Source: Megalonaias nervosa
Lineage: Eukaryota; Mollusca; Bivalvia; Unionida; Unionidae
Assembly (NCBI GenBank): GCA_016617855.1
Contig: JAECUM010027281.1
Span: forward strand, 1 to 64,000
DNA: 64,000 nucleotides
Direction of reading: 5' to 3'
The notes beneath the pieces are model-generated. The model was not told where the DNA came from, did not search any database, and was given only the letters and a program-made list of their open reading frames with translations. The first letter of the stretch is position 1; the number at the start of each line of letters is the position of its first letter. A program made the translations under genes and the position numbers. Below are positions 1-12,039 of this stretch, one piece after another.

Positions 1-85
1 GAGGCATTTCCTTTGAGGAATATTAAAACTAAAATAATGGTAAAAACGTTGATAAAGTCATTTTTTTTTAAAAACTCCATTTGGC

Positions 86-358
86 CTTCCCAAATCTGTC
101 TAATCTGATCAAGGGTCAAATTTTATGTTTGGAATTTTGCAGCCAGTTAAGCTTGAATTTGGCATCCAGCAATTCAAGTCAAAAGTGAAATTATGGTTTG
201 ACAAAACTACGGTGGAGAGAACTTTTGAGTCTGGTAATAGAGTTCTGTCTCTCTTGCTCATTCTTCAAAATTTTCTTCAGATTAGGTATTACGGCTCTTA
301 CAAAGTTAAGAAGAAAATGAATGAATTAAATTATAATAATAGTACTCCTGGGATGTAA
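86..358 (+). pseudogene. integrase core end and GPY/F module, broken
   Basis: Reading in one frame from about position 80 gives FGLPKSV, a stop, then SDQGSNF, which is the usual context of the second catalytic Asp of a retroelement integrase. The reading continues to QQFKSK and then jumps to KLWFDK, so the segment normally holding the catalytic Glu is missing. The following residues (SGNRVLSLL, YYGSYKVKKKMNELNY) look like the C-terminal GPY/F module. The frame runs on into the linker before RT, which supports an integrase-first pol. Confidence 0.78.
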
Positions 359-411
359 ATAAATTAAAGGAGTACCAGTATTTTGAGAGAGATAGCCAGG
401 TTAATCATGCA

Positions 412-1915
412 TTTAATTTAGTTGTACCTGTCCCATTCAGTGAGGATTTAAGTGAAGGAATGCAATTGGACTCTATTGATTTTGGATCGACAATTCTTCG
501 GAATTCAGAAATTGTGAATAATCTGGACCAGAAAGGTTCACATTTGCAACAACAAGAAACGAATAAACTTAAGCAGTTATAACTTGAATATGAGCACTTA
601 TTTCCAACAGTTCCTACAAGAACAAACAAAATTTACCATGACATTGAAATTGTAAATTCCAAACCTGTGAAACAACACCCATACAGGATGAACCCTCTGA
701 AACAGGAATACTTGAAAAAAGGAATTCAGTATTTGCTGGAAAATGATTTCATATAACCGAGTAAAAGTGACTGGAGTTCACCATGTATACTTGTTCCGAA
801 ACCAGATAAAACCTTCCGTATGTGCACTGATTATAGAAAGGCGAACAGTGTGACTAAAAGAGATTCATTTCCATTACCCAGAGTAGATGACTGCATTGAT
901 ACAATTGGGAATGCAACGTATGTCACAAACTCTGACCTTCTGAAAGGATTTGGGCAAATTCCACTGACGGAAAAGGTAAAGGAAATTTCGGCATTCGTCA
1001 ATCCAGATGAACTTTATCGATATAAAGTGATGCTGATTGGGATGAAGGGTTCACCAAGTACTTTTCAACGTATAATTAACATGATTACCTCTGGTCTAGA
1101 CGATTGTGATGCTTACATCGATGATGTCATCATCTACAACGACACCTGGAAAGAACATTTAGCAACAATTTGGAAATTCTTTGACAGACTCACTGAAGCA
1201 ATTTGACAATTAATTTATCCAAAAGTGAGTTTTGCCGTGCTTGTGAACATAAGACATATTGTGGGACATGGACAAATTAAACCTATAGATGCTAAGGTCA
1301 AGGCTATCTCTGATTTCCCTGTCCCTGTCAGTAAAAAGCAACTGATGCGATTTTTGGGTATGGCTGGATACTATCGGAAATTTTGTTCCAATTTTTCCAT
1401 AATTGCTGAACCCCTGACAAATTTATTGAGCAAGAAAACAAAGTTTCATTGGACAGAAAAATGTCAGGAGGTTTTTGATAAGTTAAAAGGCATACTTAAG
1501 AGTACACCAGTTCTTACAGCGCCAAATTTCACTCAATCATTGAAGCTGTCTGTTGATGCAGGTGATGTTGGGGCTGGAGCAGTATTGATTCAAGAAGATA
1601 AAAATGGTGTTGATCATCCAGTTTGCTATTTTTCTAAGAAATAAAATATGCACAACAGAAATTATTCTACAATCGAGAGGGAATATTTGGCTTTGATACT
1701 GGCGTTACAACATTTTGAAGTTTACATTAGTTGAGCTCCTTCTCCGATTATTGTGTTTAGTGATAACAACCCTCTTACTTTCATCGGCAAGATGAAAAAC
1801 AAAAATCAGAGATTATTAAGGTGGAGTTTGTTGTTACAGGAATATAATATTGACATCAGGCACATGAAGGGAAAAGACAATTTAATTGCAGATGCACTTT
1901 TCCGTGTATAGAAAT
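412..1915 (+). pseudogene. retrotransposon RT-RNase H, broken
   Basis: A linker (about 412-640) precedes RT. RT has the HPYRMNP and WSSPCILVPKPDKTFRMCTDYRK blocks, LLKGFGQIPLT, FQRIIN and the active-site AYIDDVIIY (about 1111-1137). RNase H follows with SVDAGDVGAGAVLIQEDKNG, CYFSKK, STIEREYLALILALQHFEVY and VFSDNNPLTF, ending near DALFRV at about 1910. Premature stops occur near 580, 757, 1205, 1644 and 1732, and the frame changes near 1205-1225. The coding part ends only about 135 bases before the polypurine tract, leaving no room for a downstream integrase. Confidence 0.9.
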
Positions 1916-2054
1916 ATATTATTTCATGTAAACTTTGTATCATTCATAAGATTTCTTCTTGTGTTATTTTTTTTATAAACCTCATGTATAATTAACCTAT
2001 GGTAAAAAGAAAGCTTTATTATATAAATCTTTCTTTTTCTTTTATGGGGGGAAG

Positions 2055-3062
<1,008 letters not shown>

Positions 3063-3593
3063 TAAACATGGGATATATTATTTACGTCGCCGTTTATAGA
3101 ATTTTTAGATTTCTGTGATTATTTGTTTAATTGTGGGGATGGGAGTCAGTGTTGGGAATATATTTTTCAAACCGACTAATTAACTAATTTCTAGGAGCAT
3201 ATGTCATAATTTACAGTATTCACGACACCTTATGGTGGCATGGATTAGTTTCGTTAATGGACCCTCCGTAATTTCTTAACATAGAAAATTATCTGCACAT
3301 TTCTAGGTATATGTGTTTTGTGATTTGAAATATGAATACTTATGTTAGGTATTTCGATCGTATTTCGTGATGCATGGCGTGAAGACCTAATAATCGGCTT
3401 GGTGATGAGTCATATAAATGTCAAACAAGACCAACCATGCAATTGTGACAGCAAAGTTTCGTGATGTGTGGTTATTGAGTGATAAGGGAAAATTTTTTGT
3501 AGTATTCGCGCGTTTAAGAACTCTTCAGTTAACAACGACTGTTGTCTTGCGTGGAACCAATGGACCTCCCAGTCTCACGTGAAAGTTCTTCGA

Positions 3594-3656
3594 GGCTATT
3601 GTGTTGTAAATAAGCAAGGCTCATTAGATCATTCTAGAAGGTTATTTTCGATTAGG
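3594..3656 (+). repeat. stray LTR-internal fragment
   Basis: The stretch from GGCTATTGTGTTGTAAATAA to ATTAGGTAA closely matches the inside of the solo LTR at about 10184-10247, and its reverse complement is partly present near 21786-21810 in the minus LTR. No LTR ends are visible here. This and the tandem repeat at 3845 are the only structures I recognise in 3061-4480. Confidence 0.6.
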
Positions 3657-3844
3657 TAAGATCATGAATTTACACAATTTTGTTCTTTTCTTTGGTAAAT
3701 GATGATTAGATTGCACAATCTACTTCTAGTGTTTGCGACAGAAAATCCAAGCACACACAGATACATATACATGTACATGTACGAAAACAAGTTTCACATC
3801 AGGCATGCACAATGAGGGTGCAAAGTTTATAGCTTTCCTACAAC

Positions 3845-4014
3845 CTGACATTGATTTTACGCGGTTTGTTTTGGTCAGCCTTTCCTAACAACCTGACATT
3901 GAGTTTATGCGGTTTGTTTTGGTCAGCTTTTCCTAACAACCTGACATTGAGTTTATGCGGTTTGTTTTGGTCAGCCTTTCCTAACAACCTGACATTGAGT
4001 TTATGCGGTCAGTT
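3845..4014 (+). repeat. 48-bp minisatellite, about 3.5 units
   Basis: Units begin with CTGACATTGA at about 3845, 3893, 3941 and 3989 and include TTTGTTTTGGTCAGC. The period of 48 is a multiple of three, which is why a repetitive 62-codon frame is open here. I do not regard it as a gene. Confidence 0.9.
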
Positions 4015-4478
4015 TTGGATTCATCTACAGCTATCATAAAGAGGACAAGCGAAATTTAAAATGCCACTGTCACAGGTCTACGGCGTATGGAAAATTATCG
4101 ATCACAGTTACATTCTAATACACAATTTACAAACGTGTTTGTGTGTGCAGTCCATTACTCTTAGTACGCACACCTTTGAGCAGCGGGGTTGCATGACAAA
4201 CCTTGCAGAAATTGGTATTTGTTGGGTACGAACTTACTCTCCAAGGAAGAAAAAAATTGAATTATGTGCATGTCTTGGTTATATTGATTTTAGTTGCGTT
4301 GTTCCGTCAATATTTCCCGTGAAAGCACATGACGATAGTGACTAATTTGACTTAATAATGGTATTAATTCGTGATACACTGATCATAAATTGCAAAATAT
4401 AATATTGGCAGCAAATGAGAAAGATACAGCTGTAGAATTGAAAGCGTCTGTCGTCATGTGTCTTTTGCATAATTGCAT

Positions 4479-4480
<2 letters not shown>

Positions 4481-4556
<76 letters not shown>
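4481..4556 (+). repeat. (GA)n microsatellite
   Basis: About 75 bases of near-perfect GA with one AA interruption. Confidence 0.97.
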
Positions 4557-4559
<3 letters not shown>

Positions 4560-5093
4560 TTAAGATTTTGAATATCTTGGAAAATGCATTTTAATTAATT
4601 GATTTTCGTACATAATGCGGATGGTTAGAACTACTGTAAGGTGCATACTTGGTATTTATTTCTACATTGTTGTTGCATATTGCCAAATTACGCAATTAAT
4701 CATGAAACTTGAACACCCTTTAAGATTTTGTATGCCTTGTCATTGGGTAAAATATCTAGAAGCAAGCAGGCAAATGCTGCATCAAGAAAATAATCTAGCC
4801 GCACATTTAAAACTATGCGGTGCCCCAACAAGCATATTGTCAAACTTATATAATCGGGACATGAACATTGCACGACTAGTTTTGATACTTAAACTAAGAA
4901 GATTCTAGAAAAGTTGATTGATACATACGACTTACTATTATGGCCGATTTGCGAAGTTGAATGGGGCATTAAAAAGTTAACACAAACCTACCGTGTTGGA
5001 TCCACATACAAACTACACTGAGGAATTACACTATATACTTGCATAGATCATGTCCTTTAATGTTAAGCGATACTTTTCAGGGCGATATATTAC

Positions 5094-5296
5094 CTCACTA
5101 GATTTATTCAGCACAAATTCCATTGTGTTCTCGGGTAAAGGACCGTCGATAGGGTACTGGACATTTCGTATTTTGACTCTCTCCGCAAATTCGTCCCACT
5201 GAGAGTTGATTTCCGGCCGAGGCACCAGAAGCATCACTAGCTGGAAGGCCTTCCAGATGTGGTCATCATACATACGACTTCGTTCTTCAAAAGGTT
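5094..5296 (-). CDS. guanylate cyclase-like exon 3
   Basis: 203-base open exon after acceptor TTTTGTATAG, joining in phase as QPFEERSRMYDDHIWKAFQL, then MLLVPRPEINSQWDEFAERV and ENTMEFVLNKSSE before donor GTAATA. It fits the segment of receptor cyclases with a W/F-rich helix followed by a proline-rich turn. No continuation is visible at lower coordinates, so the gene is truncated or its next exon is beyond the window. Confidence 0.6.
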
Positions 5297-5299
5297 CTA

Positions 5300-6727
5300 T
5301 ACAAAATGCAAAAGAGACGTTATTATACTGTGTATCACATGATCGGCAACTACGATAGCAATTGATAGAGTGAGGTTGGGTTCAAGCATGCATGTGAATG
5401 AAAAAATCCGTATTAAAAGAATTCCAGTTACTCAGTGATCTTGGATGCCCAAACAATTCTTCAGCTTGAAAAGTGAAATCACACGGCTTTTTATTCTTTA
5501 CGTTAACGAATATAATCAAGACTCGAACAGGGGGCTGGAAAAAATGAGTGTTTAGAGCTTGAGATTGGAGTCAAGTTGACGGTGAGTTCACTTCTCAGAT
5601 CCACGTTTCCTCCGTATATCTCTCAAAAAATAAACTTTCTAAAAAATAACTTACCTACATTTTGTTCAATGTAGTTGCTGGCTGCAAACTATATTATACT
5701 TAAATAAATATCTGTTTTGAATATAGGTTATTAAGACTTATTATTTATAGACATTTAGATCTAGCTAGATCTAATACTATAAACTAAAGTCAGATAAAGT
5801 AAATCAGCGATTATACAATGAATACATTGAATACGACTTTGTGAAGATTGTTTGAGGTTTCGGTAAAACTGGTTTGTCCATGTATACTGCCATGAAGAGA
5901 TTTAGGTGTGTGGTTGTTTACAAGAGTCATAAGGTTTCTTCACAGACAATCGTCAGTCTGCCTCTTTCTTGGGTTTCGATATTATCAGTACTGCATAAGG
6001 TTAATCTAAATCCAGAGCCAGGGATGCAATTACAAATTTTTCATTAATTCCATGTTTTCGCTCTATTCCTTAATCATGCCATAGAAAAATGTCTGCAAGT
6101 AAGAATTTGGCAAAGGGCAATAAAGAAGTTGTTTCGACACGTGTGAGGAGTGTGGCCTCCTGGAAGAATGCATACTCTCCAGGGTTAGTGGGGATGACCA
6201 AAAAATGTTCGGTTTCACTAACATATAAACTTGTGCATCTACACCGGAGAATGTTCATTGCCGGGAGGAAATACAAACCCTAATGTTTATATTCACAATA
6301 AACAACAGGCAGACAAGTTACATGAGTATAAAGATACATTATATTTACTTATTCAGACATCAAAGATAAAGAATATTACATTCTAAATGCCAGGGTGAAT
6401 GTGGAGAAGAGATGGTGAAAATCAATTAAATTGTACTTGTTTCTTTGAATATTATGGCAGAATATCAAAACTTTAAAAAGGAAATAACCAAGGTTACTGA
6501 ATCAAATAAAAGCTTCTCTACCGGTTTCGCCATCAGGAACAATTATGTGCTTAAATAATTTGGGTCAAACAGTACATTATTATATCATAGAAAATTTAAC
6601 CTAAATCAAGGATATATCATATAAGCCGTCTTTCTGAGCGGAAAAAAGTTGTTTTTTTTAATAAACAATGTTCTAAATGTGACAACCTTCCTTTTGATTT
6701 TTACGAGAGAGAGACAGACAGACAGAC

Positions 6728-6758
<31 letters not shown>

Positions 6759-8670
6759 AACAGAGAGACATCCTACATCACGAGCATGCGGAATACTTCT
6801 GTACATCAGTCGCAACCTTTGGTCGAAGTCTTCGACAAAAAAATCAGAAACGCTCAGACAGGAAAACCAGGTGAGAAAATTATCTTCTACATCTGTGCCT
6901 TTGGTCTTTACAACGTTTTTTGCAAAATACTGCTTTTAGTATTAAAAACAAACTCGCTTCGATTCGGACGCCGCCACCTTGAAAAATACGTTCGAGTCAA
7001 AGTATGTGTTTGCATCCACATTTTGCTATTTGCATTGCTTGGTGAGAACGCTATAGCGAATCATAGACACTACAGCAGCAGCTAGTATGCTGTATGCTGT
7101 ATGCAGCTAGTACGCTGCGATTAATTCAACAATTGTTTAATCACTCAGTATATGTGCTAAATCGATTAGCGATACAAAGATAGGTAATCGATGTTTTATT
7201 GCTCTTTAATTGAATCTTTTGTTCTAAATTAAGTTCTACTGTTTGCTTAATTTTAACCATGGGAGACTGAAGCGAGAAAGTCAATGCATCTCTTAATGTA
7301 TAAAAGTACACAGTATTTCATTTTCTGGTTGAATTATTTGTCAGGCAGAAATGAACGTAAAACTTTAGGATGTATAGGGGTTTTTTATTATTAAAAAAAA
7401 TTAAGAAAATTGTGTCTGTTCTCCACCAATGTCAAACTAGCGGAAGTTATTCGACAAAAGAGGCACACAGAATGTTCTGATTAGAAATGAAAAACGGGTT
7501 CAAAACCAGCAAAAAGATTTCTCAGACAGCTCGAAGAAAAGAGGATAAACTGGACGCAACAGTTCCGAACTTAATCCAAGTTTCCTCTGACCCTAACCAC
7601 CCCATGTTTGATATTTGGACATTTATGTTGTGGTGTAGAGTCAGAGACCATTGCTTACGAAAAGGTGGAATTCGCCGACACCATGAGCGGTCACCTGAAC
7701 GACCTTTCTTTGAGATATACCTACATTTAATCGATATGAATATGATTTATTTTCTCAGAAATTGCGAGCATAACATTCTTTAAATCTTTAATCCGCTGTT
7801 AGACAAGATGAAACTACAACGCTGATTAAATTTGATCTGTAACTCGCCACTTGCATTAAAAGTCACGTGGCAAAACAAATCTAACAACCTACATGTCAAT
7901 GACATCAGAGGTCAAATAATCACGTGATATCAACAATAACCATTTTCCAAATTAATTTTCTTTAAAAATCAAACCCTGCATGCAAAGTACGGGACTCGAG
8001 AGCGGAATTATTATATTCACAAATTTTAAATTGTCGGAATGAGAGTAGTGGATTCAAAATTTTAGTTTTGAACTAGCTTTTACTTGCAGTAAACTTCATT
8101 CCACTGTCTCTATTCTTAGAAGTTTTGTCATTTACGCGGTTGAATCATAAATCCGACTAAAGGTCTAATACACATATGAAGTATTAAAGTGAAATGCACT
8201 GGTTGTATCCCCCCCCCCCATTTTTAAAAAAATTTCTTGCAGTTGTGAATTCTTTTATTATCTTGTACCGCAGAGGAACACGGAAGGCAATTGTCCGTCG
8301 TTGTCGATCCGATACCATATCATAATATGGCAGTGGAATAGCAAATCATCCGAAGATTTTAATGGAAAATATTTTCAACTATCTGAAGCCAAGCTCCTGT
8401 GCGGTCATTTGAAAGGTTCGCTGTTTGTATCGTGCAACTTAGGATAGTTGGTGCACTTGGTGCGTCCATCAGCGTAATTTACATCCATTCCGTAAAGCCG
8501 TTAAACATCGATTAATTACTCTGGCTGCTAACGGCTGGCCCAAATAATAGCTTTTTATTTATCTTATCTGAAAGGCTCCGATTGTTTCAGACACTTCGAG
8601 CAATATTTTCAATGGGTTGAGATTTGACACTAATATAGAACAGCTTAAAGTGATCCAGATGCCCATAACA
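5300..8670. other. gene-free interval with no recognised coding exon
   Basis: Open frames of 60-99 codons at 6089-6283, 6649-7085 and 7487-7783 have no recognised motif and are not bounded by convincing splice sites. It may be an intron of the guanylate cyclase relic. It contains a GACA microsatellite at about 6705-6770. Confidence 0.5.
6705..6770 (+). repeat. (GACA)n/(GA)n microsatellite
   Basis: GACAGACA units with GA interruptions. Confidence 0.95.
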
Positions 8671-8676
8671 TAGGTG

Positions 8677-8738
8677 AGACAGACAGACAGACAGACAGAG
8701 AGACAGAGAGAGAGAGAGAGACAGAGGGAGGGAGGGCG
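8677..8738 (+). repeat. (GACA)n(GA)n microsatellite
   Basis: Lies about 20 bases beyond the donor of guanylate cyclase-like exon 2, within the following intron on the minus strand. Confidence 0.95.
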
Positions 8739-8758
8739 AGAGAGCTATGCCAACTCAC

Positions 8759-8908
8759 GCTTCAGCAGATACTGTGCCGAATCATCGGAGTAGAGCTCCT
8801 TGTCCTCGATAGCAATCACCACATAGAACTTGATGTTATCTTGCGTAAGATCGTAAAGCGGCCGCACGAAGTCGATGAATGCATGGTAATCTCTGAGGAA
8901 CACGTAGA
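8759..8908 (-). CDS. guanylate cyclase-like exon 2
   Basis: 150-base open exon between acceptor AATTTCAG and donor GTGAGT. Together with the last base of exon 1 it encodes IYVFLRDYHAFIDFVRPLYD, then NIKFYVVIAIEDKELYSDDS, ending QYLLKR in phase 1. IYVFxxDxxxxxDFVR is typical of receptor guanylate cyclase ligand-binding domains. No lesion is visible inside this exon. Confidence 0.65.
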
Positions 8909-9810
8909 CTGAAATTTGACAATAGTCTGTAATATTTTGCCATGGGTCCTAAAGCATTTGGACAGAATCTTAAAATTGAAATACTTTTGAATGGACTGAG
9001 GACCGACTATAACGTTCCGCATATTGAGGTTGCTAATTTCGCCCAGGACAGACAAGACCGGATTTTGATTACTGATCTTGTTCCTTGCATGTTGGACATA
9101 ATCTTCTCAAGAAAATGAGCCCTTCCAGTTGTAAATTTGAGGTAAAGAGTAAATTAAATATGTTTCATTTGATGAAAGTACGACTGAAATAGCTCAGTGC
9201 ACATACCCGCTCTACCCCGGAAATGAACAAGCCAAAGCCAGAATATTCAACCATATACTGATTCTGGATTGGAAATATAGTTCGCAGAACTTCATCGTAG
9301 TGACCAAATGACACATAGTACAAATTCATAACTTTGATTAGCGTTCTGTCAACCGGCCTCAATTATTAAGATAATACAACGAGGCGAGAAAATTGTCACG
9401 ACAAGGGCAAGGGACATTACAGCATACTGAGAGTTGTCTGCCGGTGGAATCAAATGATCACCAAGTAAATAACTTTGTTAAAATATTACCCACAACGCAG
9501 AGCAAACCTTTATGCTATCAATCAGTTATGCCCCCACCAATAATAGTACCACCCCCCATCCATAAAAAAGACAAAGAAAAACGGATAAGAGCTTCGGCCT
9601 TGGTTAAAACTGAATAAGCAAGATGAATGTAAAAATTTCAAATGATACTAATTCATACTGTAGAAGGGAATTGAACATTGTCCATTTGAATTTGACAGTC
9701 AAAAGTAAACAGGTTTCTTATAGAGAACATTTAGCGAAAAGAAAATTACATTACAAAACATTATTTTATAGCTTATGCTGTTTATTTTTGTTTCACAATT
9801 TCTTTCGCTT

Positions 9811-9881
9811 TATGTATGTATGTATGTATGTATGTATGTATGTATGTATGTATGTATGTATGTATGTATGTATGTATGTAT
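9811..9881 (+). repeat. (TATG)n microsatellite
   Basis: About 17 TATG units abutting the left end of the solo LTR. TATG units resume at its right end. Confidence 0.97.
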
Positions 9882-10815
9882 TCTTATGTATATTTAATTT
9901 AATTGTTTGTCTGTTAGTTTTAATTTTATTTTTTATTTCATTACATGTTATTGTAATGTAACATTGTTTTCTGGACTTGACCTTGTCCAAAATTGAATTC
10001 ATTTCTGCTTGACCTGATTGACTTATTATTTTTTTTATTTCATTTATGTAAACAACTAATAATAGCTTCAATATTCTCTATGTGTATCAGATGATTAACA
10101 GAATTATTATTCAGGTAAACAAGAAGGAGTATATATGTTGCTCAGGATCAGGGTTTTGGAGATTCCTAAGTGAATTTTATAGGCTATTGTGTTGTAAATA
10201 AACAAGGCTCATTAGATCATTCTAGAAGGTTATTTTCCATTAGGTAAATGGTTGTTTTTAGGAAATGCTAATTGTGACCTGAGGTCATGCAGAGAACTAT
10301 ATTATCTTGTGATTGTGAGGATTTTACCAGTCGTGCTTGAACATCTAGCACTTTAAGTTGTTTTATGTTGTGACCAGTTTGGGCTGAATTTTATTATCTT
10401 TAAATTACTGAATTTAAGCGATTATTTTCTCTGGAAATACAAAAGTGCTCTGACAAAATTCTTAGATAAACACATTCATTGGAATTTATACTAAATTCAA
10501 ACCTGGAATAATATTTCTATGATTCAACAAGAGACTGTTGACACATTAGCACTTCGTAGGTCATAACAGACACGTCATCGCCTTCAAATTTGGATCTCTT
10601 CAGGACTTTAACTGAGTTTCATTCGGGACATTTTATTACTAGGACTTGAGTCTTTAATTCTTGGATTATTTTTGGATTTAATTCGCAATACCGTAAGGTT
10701 TTATTTCTCATTTTTCACTTTGTAATCTAGGAAAATAAATTATTTGTTACATTTTACAAAGCTTGTTGTCTTCACTCTTTTCTGTTACTTATTTTAAGAG
10801 CATAGACTCGTAGCA
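9882..10815 (+). mobile_element. solo LTR of the Gmr1-like family
   Basis: The left end TCTTATGTATATTTAATTTA aligns with TGTTATGTATATTTAATTTA of the LTR at 2055, and the right end ACTCGTAGCA with ACTCGTAACA of the family. No pol sequence adjoins it on either side. TATG repeats flank both sides, as expected for insertion into one microsatellite followed by LTR-LTR recombination. Length about 934 bp. A candidate 4-base target duplication GTAT cannot be told apart from the microsatellite itself. Confidence 0.82.
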
Positions 10816-10834
10816 GTATGCATGTATGTATGTA

Positions 10835-10890
<56 letters not shown>
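10816..10890 (+). repeat. (TATG)n(GT)n microsatellite
   Basis: Right half of the microsatellite split by the solo LTR, passing into about 25 GT units. Confidence 0.95.
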
Positions 10891-10892
<2 letters not shown>

Positions 10893-11733
10893 CTTACGTA
10901 ATTATGTATGAAGGTATGTATGTCTGAACGTATGTATATTAGTATATTAAATAAAGAGAAAAGCAAAACATGGTAAGGTGCTTAAAATGCAGTTTTTAAC
11001 CACTTTTAACTTCAAAAATTTGAGTGAATTGTTTAAACCAGAAAACGTCATAAATTTCAGTATTTACGGAAGAAACTTTCTTAGGAAATAGCTACTTGTA
11101 AAACTTTCATCAGTGTATAAAGTATGTGTCATGACGTAATAGTTTCCTAACTGAAATGTATATATTACATATTATATATGGAAATATTCTTAAACAAATA
11201 AATGTAATGTTACCCTTTTCCTGAAAGCATCCTGCGCCCTACATGGTCCTGTGAGCTACAATGTCCTGTGCTCTACATGATCCTGTGAACAGTTATAATT
11301 AGATTCTCTGTTGTTTTGTTTTTTCATGATGAGAAAGTTAAGTTTTAGATTAAAAATTTTAAGTCTATGATCAAAACGTCCCGTCTAGTCTAACCTCTCT
11401 CTATATAAGTTACGCATCATACTTAAAGTCACGTTGATTATAATCGACTACATCATCTATCACCACATTACTGGCTAATACAAACAAATGCTCGTTGTAA
11501 TTACAAATGACACAGAGCTGCGTTGGTTCAAAATTGCTAATTTATTTTAATTTTCAACGCCATTTATCTCTGCAAATTAAAAGAAGAGCGGCTTTGGAGA
11601 TAGTGCATCACAAGAATAAATATAGTGCTTTCTTATCCATTTAACTTTCGGTATATGTGACGAATAACATTTAGTTGATAATGTGTTCCTGTAATGTTGC
11701 CAGTGAGGAAGAACATAAAATAGTTAGACTCAC

Positions 11734-12032
11734 TTCTAGTCCGTTTGTATGTTCGCTCAACAATATTGAACATTACATCTGATGGTGCGTACGGCATCTC
11801 AGATCTCCACGACAAGCATATCCGTCCGCTTGATGTGTTCCAACATACTCTCAGCTGTCTCGTTCCACTTGACCGAATTACCCACAATTAATGTAATCTT
11901 CTGTCATTGGTATTTCTGCAGAAGAGCCATGATCGATTTGGATACCTTCGCCGTGGATGGTTGAGTCCTTGCAAACGTCCGTCTAGATACTCCACTCTCT
12001 TCGCCTAATGACAGAACGGAGTCGTGGCATTT
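11734..12032 (-). pseudogene. guanylate cyclase-like exon 1 with stops and frameshift
   Basis: Acceptor context TCTTGAACAG at about 12040-12033. The frame opens KCHDSV and includes RTFARTQPSTAKVSKSIMAL, then TGA, KITLIVGNSVKWNETAESML, a second TGA, and after a shift FNIVERTYKRTR before donor GTGAGT. The RTxPS...VxKSI...LL block and the ERTYKRTR block flank a receptor cyclase Rossmann-type half domain. Confidence 0.68.
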
Positions 12033-12039
12033 CTGTTCA

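Larger units (their letters stand above)
5094..12032 (-). pseudogene. receptor-type guanylate cyclase, partial extracellular domain
   Basis: Three minus-strand exons join in phase to a membrane guanylate cyclase ligand-binding (ANF-receptor-like) domain: 12032-11734, 8908-8759 and 5296-5094, each with AG acceptor and GT donor (GTGAGT, GTGAGT, GTAATA). Exon 1 reads TFARTQPSTAKVSKSIMALL and ends with ERTYKRTR. Exon 2 continues (I)YVFLRDYHAFIDFVRPLYDL to DDSAQYLLKR. Exon 3 reads MYDDHIWKAFQLVMLLVPRP to GPLPENTMEF. Splice phases agree at both junctions (1 and 1). Exon 1 has TGA where the conserved Trp of the YxWxK block is expected (11906-11904), another TGA at 11801-11799, and a frame change before ERTYKRTR, so this copy looks dead. 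Signal peptide, transmembrane, kinase-homology and cyclase exons are not visible. Family assignment is from remembered motifs. Confidence 0.68.

Noticed and set aside
9165..9362. 65-codon minus-strand frame between guanylate cyclase-like exons 1 and 2
   Set aside because: Exon 1 joins exon 2 directly in phase (ERTYKRTR to IYVFLRD), leaving no place for it, and it has no receptor cyclase motif.
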